From the NCBI RefSeq assembly GCF_019049675.1, contig NZ_JAFMOW010000061.1, forward strand, positions 124,001-188,000: a stretch of DNA of 64,000 nucleotides. The letters run 5' to 3'. Below, piece after piece: positions 56,341 through 64,000 of the stretch (the stretch's first letter is position 1; each line of letters opens with the position of its first letter). Made by a program: the position numbers and the translations under genes. The notes beneath the pieces were generated by a model that saw only the letters and a program-made list of their open reading frames with translations, searched no databases and was not told where the DNA came from. The DNA comes from Rahnella bonaserana. GTDB lineage: Bacteria; Pseudomonadota; Gammaproteobacteria; Enterobacterales; Enterobacteriaceae.

Positions 56341-56375
56341 AGCCCCCGGAAGATTTCTTCCGGGGGCTTTTTTTT
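56341..56375 (+). terminator. his operon attenuator
   Basis: Perfect 13-bp stem AGCCCCCGGAAGA / TCTTCCGGGGGCT with a 2-base loop and eight T, 62 bp after the leader peptide gene and 72 bp before hisG. Confidence 0.95.
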
Positions 56376-56447
56376 GGCCTGACGGATTGAAGTTAGAGAA
56401 ATTTAAACAAAACGATTTATATAAATTATTGAGAAACTGAGGTCATC

Positions 56448-57347
56448 ATGCTGGATAAAACACGTTTACGGATAGCAATGCAGAAGTCGGGTCGCCTGAG
56501 CGATGAATCACGCGAATTACTGGCGCGCTGCGGCATTAAAATCAACCTGCAGGAACAGCGTCTGATCGCGTTCGCTGAAAACATGCCTATCGATATTTTG
56601 CGTGTACGTGATGACGATATCCCGGGACTGGTAATGGATGGCGTGGTCGATCTGGGGATTATCGGTGAAAACGTGCTTGAAGAAGAACTGCTGAGCCGTC
56701 GCGCTCAGGGCGAAGACCCGCGTTACTTCACGTTGCGTCGTCTGGATTTCGGCGGCTGCCGCTTGTCTCTGGCTACCCCGCTGGACACCGAATACACCGG
56801 CCCGCAAAGTCTGCAAAACGCGCGTATCGCGACCTCTTATCCTCACCTGCTCAAGCAGTATCTCGATAAAAAAGGCGTCGATTTCAAATCCTGCCTGCTG
56901 AACGGTTCTGTTGAAGTCGCTCCGCGCGCCGGTCTGTCGGATGCGATCTGCGACCTGGTGTCTACGGGCGCGACGCTGGAAGCCAACGGCCTGCGCGAAG
57001 TGGAGGTGATTTATCGCTCCAAAGCCTGTCTCATCCAGCGCGACGGCGAAATGCCACAAGAGAAACAACTGCTGATCGACAAAATGATGACCCGTATTCA
57101 GGGCGTAATTCAGGCCCGTGAATCCAAATACATTATGTTGCACGCGCCGAGCGAGCGTCTGGATGAGATCGTTGCCCTGCTGCCGGGTGCCGAACGTCCG
57201 ACCATTCTGCCTCTGGCAGGCGATCAGCAACGCGTGGCGATGCACATGGTCAGCAGCGAAACGCTGTTCTGGGAAACCATGGAGAAACTGAAAGCGCTGG
57301 GCGCCAGCTCCATTCTGGTTCTGCCAATCGAAAAAATGATGGAGTAA
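56448..57347 (+). CDS. hisG: HisG, ATP phosphoribosyltransferase
   Basis: 299 residues, long form with C-terminal regulatory ACT-like domain. [20 protein letters not shown] and the PRPP-binding stretch [18 protein letters not shown] are typical. Catalyses the first, histidine-inhibited step of histidine synthesis. First structural gene after the attenuator; ATG after GAGGTCATC. Confidence 0.98.
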   Translation: MLDKTRLRIAMQKSGRLSDESRELLARCGIKINLQEQRLIAFAENMPIDILRVRDDDIPGLVMDGVVDLGIIGENVLEEELLSRRAQGEDPRYFTLRRLDFGGCRLSLATPLDTEYTGPQSLQNARIATSYPHLLKQYLDKKGVDFKSCLLNGSVEVAPRAGLSDAICDLVSTGATLEANGLREVEVIYRSKACLIQRDGEMPQEKQLLIDKMMTRIQGVIQARESKYIMLHAPSERLDEIVALLPGAERPTILPLAGDQQRVAMHMVSSETLFWETMEKLKALGASSILVLPIEKMME

Positions 57348-57350
57348 GCC

Positions 57351-62960
<5,610 letters not shown>

Positions 62961-62964
<4 letters not shown>

Positions 62965-63602
62965 GTAATCAGGACATAAAAACCGGTCTGCTGACCGGTG
63001 AACAGATCAGCCAGCTCGACTGGGCAAAGGTGGATAACCTGATGCCGGCCATCATCCAGCATGCGGTGTCGGGTGAAGTACTGATGCTCGGTTATATGAA
63101 TCAGGAAGCGCTGAGCGTTACCCAGTCTTCCGGTAAAGTGACTTTTTATTCGCGCACCAAAGAGCGTCTTTGGACTAAAGGCGAAACCTCAGAAAACTTT
63201 CTGAACGTAGTCAGCATCACACCAGATTGTGACAATGACACACTGCTGGTTCTGGTAAATCCGGTTGGCCCGACCTGCCATAAAGGCAATAACAGCTGCT
63301 TCCACCCTGCCGAAACCGACTGGGCGTTTTTGTATCAGCTCGAAGAACTGCTGGCATCGCGTAAAACCGCCGATCCTGAAAGCTCTTATACCGCCAAACT
63401 GTACGCCAGCGGGACCAAACGTATCGCGCAAAAAGTCGGTGAAGAAGGTGTGGAAACCGCGCTGGCCGCCACCGTCAACGACCGTTTTGAACTGAAAAAT
63501 GAAGCCTCGGACCTTATCTATCACCTGCTGGTATTACTGCAGGACCAGGATTTGAACCTGAGTGCCGTGATCGACAATCTGCGTCAGCGTCACAAGAAAT
63601 AA
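62961..63602 (+). CDS. hisI: HisI (HisIE), phosphoribosyl-AMP cyclohydrolase / phosphoribosyl-ATP pyrophosphatase
   Basis: 213 residues, GTG start overlapping the hisF stop by 4 bp. N-terminal cyclohydrolase ([35 protein letters not shown]) and C-terminal pyrophosphatase ([30 protein letters not shown]). Last gene of the operon. Confidence 0.98.
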
Positions 63603-63632
63603 CAGCCAGCTTTAACGCTAAAACTCAGACGT

Positions 63633-63670
63633 AAAAAAGCCGCCTTTGCAGATGCATTGGCGGCTTTTTT
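63633..63670. terminator. Bidirectional terminator between hisI and gnd
   Basis: AAAAAAGCCGCC / GGCGGCTTTTTT stem with a 14-base loop between convergent genes; T runs on both strands. Confidence 0.93.
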
Positions 63671-63718
63671 GTATCAGCGCTTAATCACCGGCGCGCTTAA
63701 CATGCGCCGGTCAGGCTA

Positions 63719-64000
63719 TTAATCCAACCATTCGGTATGGAAAACACCCTCTTTGTCGGTACGTTTGTAAGTATGTGCACCGAAGTAGTCACGCTGTGCC
63801 TGGATCAGGTTAGCTGGCAGAACCGCTGAGCGGTAGCTGTCATAGTAGTTGATCGCAGCAGAGAACGTTGGTGTCGGGATACCGTTCTGAACGGCATAAG
63901 ACACAACATCACGCAGCGCTTGCTGATATTCATCAGCAATGTTTTTGAAGTACGGAGCCAGCAGCAGGTTGGCGATGGAAGCATTTTCAGCATACGCATC
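63719..64000 (-). CDS. gnd: 6-phosphogluconate dehydrogenase, C-terminal part (5' end outside the window)
   Basis: The last 93 codons: [20 protein letters not shown] to HTEWLD, with [12 protein letters not shown], the substrate-binding Arg/His C-terminal region of Gnd. Oxidative pentose phosphate enzyme. gnd lies beside hisI in enterobacteria. Confidence 0.96.
   Translation of the reverse strand, partial: DAYAENASIANLLLAPYFKNIADEYQQALRDVVSYAVQNGIPTPTFSAAINYYDSYRSAVLPANLIQAQRDYFGAHTYKRTDKEGVFHTEWLD

Overview
The window looks like the chromosome of an enterobacterium of the Yersiniaceae type, with Rahnella or a close relative as the best guess. That guess rests on protein similarity recalled from memory plus gene order: efeUOB-putPA, flhDC-motAB-cheAW-MCP-cheRBYZ-flhBAE, and yeeZ-hisLGDCBHAFI-gnd are all enterobacterial arrangements. 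No species marker such as rRNA is present.

Layout, left to right. (1) 1-7.9 kb: iron uptake genes efeU and efeO (efeO runs off the left edge) under a Fur box, then divergent putP and putA around a control region with five GTTGCA operators. (2) 8.0-9.6 kb: a peptide-type ABC substrate-binding protein. (3) 9.8-13.5 kb: flhE, flhA and flhB. (4) 14.0-22.9 kb: a type 1-like fimbrial cluster with a FimB/FimE-type recombinase gene at each end, two LuxR-type regulators, and a 312-bp invertible promoter element in the orientation that would leave the fimbriae OFF. (5) 23.6-35.4 kb: an eleven-gene leftward operon. Its first gene encodes a 63-residue double-glycine-leader peptide with four cysteines. 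Then come a DsbA-like thioredoxin, an HtrB/LpxL-like acyltransferase, a C39-peptidase ABC exporter, MacA- and MacB-like proteins, an outer-membrane efflux lipoprotein, and a small fatty-acid-type assembly line (ketosynthase, MaoC-like dehydratase, acyl carrier protein, ketoreductase). (6) 36-42.6 kb: cheZ, cheY, cheB, cheR and two methyl-accepting receptors. (7) 42.7-48.1 kb: an accessory patch with a toxin-antitoxin-like pair, an MFS exporter with a divergent AraC-type regulator, a DNA methyltransferase remnant, a Tlde1-like effector/immunity pair and a GC-rich structured stretch. (8) 48.1-53.8 kb: cheW, cheA, motB, motA, flhC and flhD, then a 1.26-kb upstream region with a CRP-type palindrome and a likely 32-codon small gene. 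(9) 55.1-64.0 kb: yeeZ, the his leader and attenuator, the complete his operon, and the 3' end of gnd.

How it fits together. Regions 3, 6 and 8 are one flagellar/chemotaxis locus interrupted twice by accessory DNA: about 22 kb between cheZ and flhB (fimbriae plus the peptide operon) and about 5.4 kb between the receptor genes and cheW. The most unusual system is the peptide operon. It joins a bacteriocin-style secreted peptide and exporter to a disulfide-handling enzyme, an acyl-chain assembly line and a lipid-A-type acyltransferase, which raises the possibility of an acylated, disulfide-bonded exported peptide. That product is an inference and nothing in the sequence proves it.
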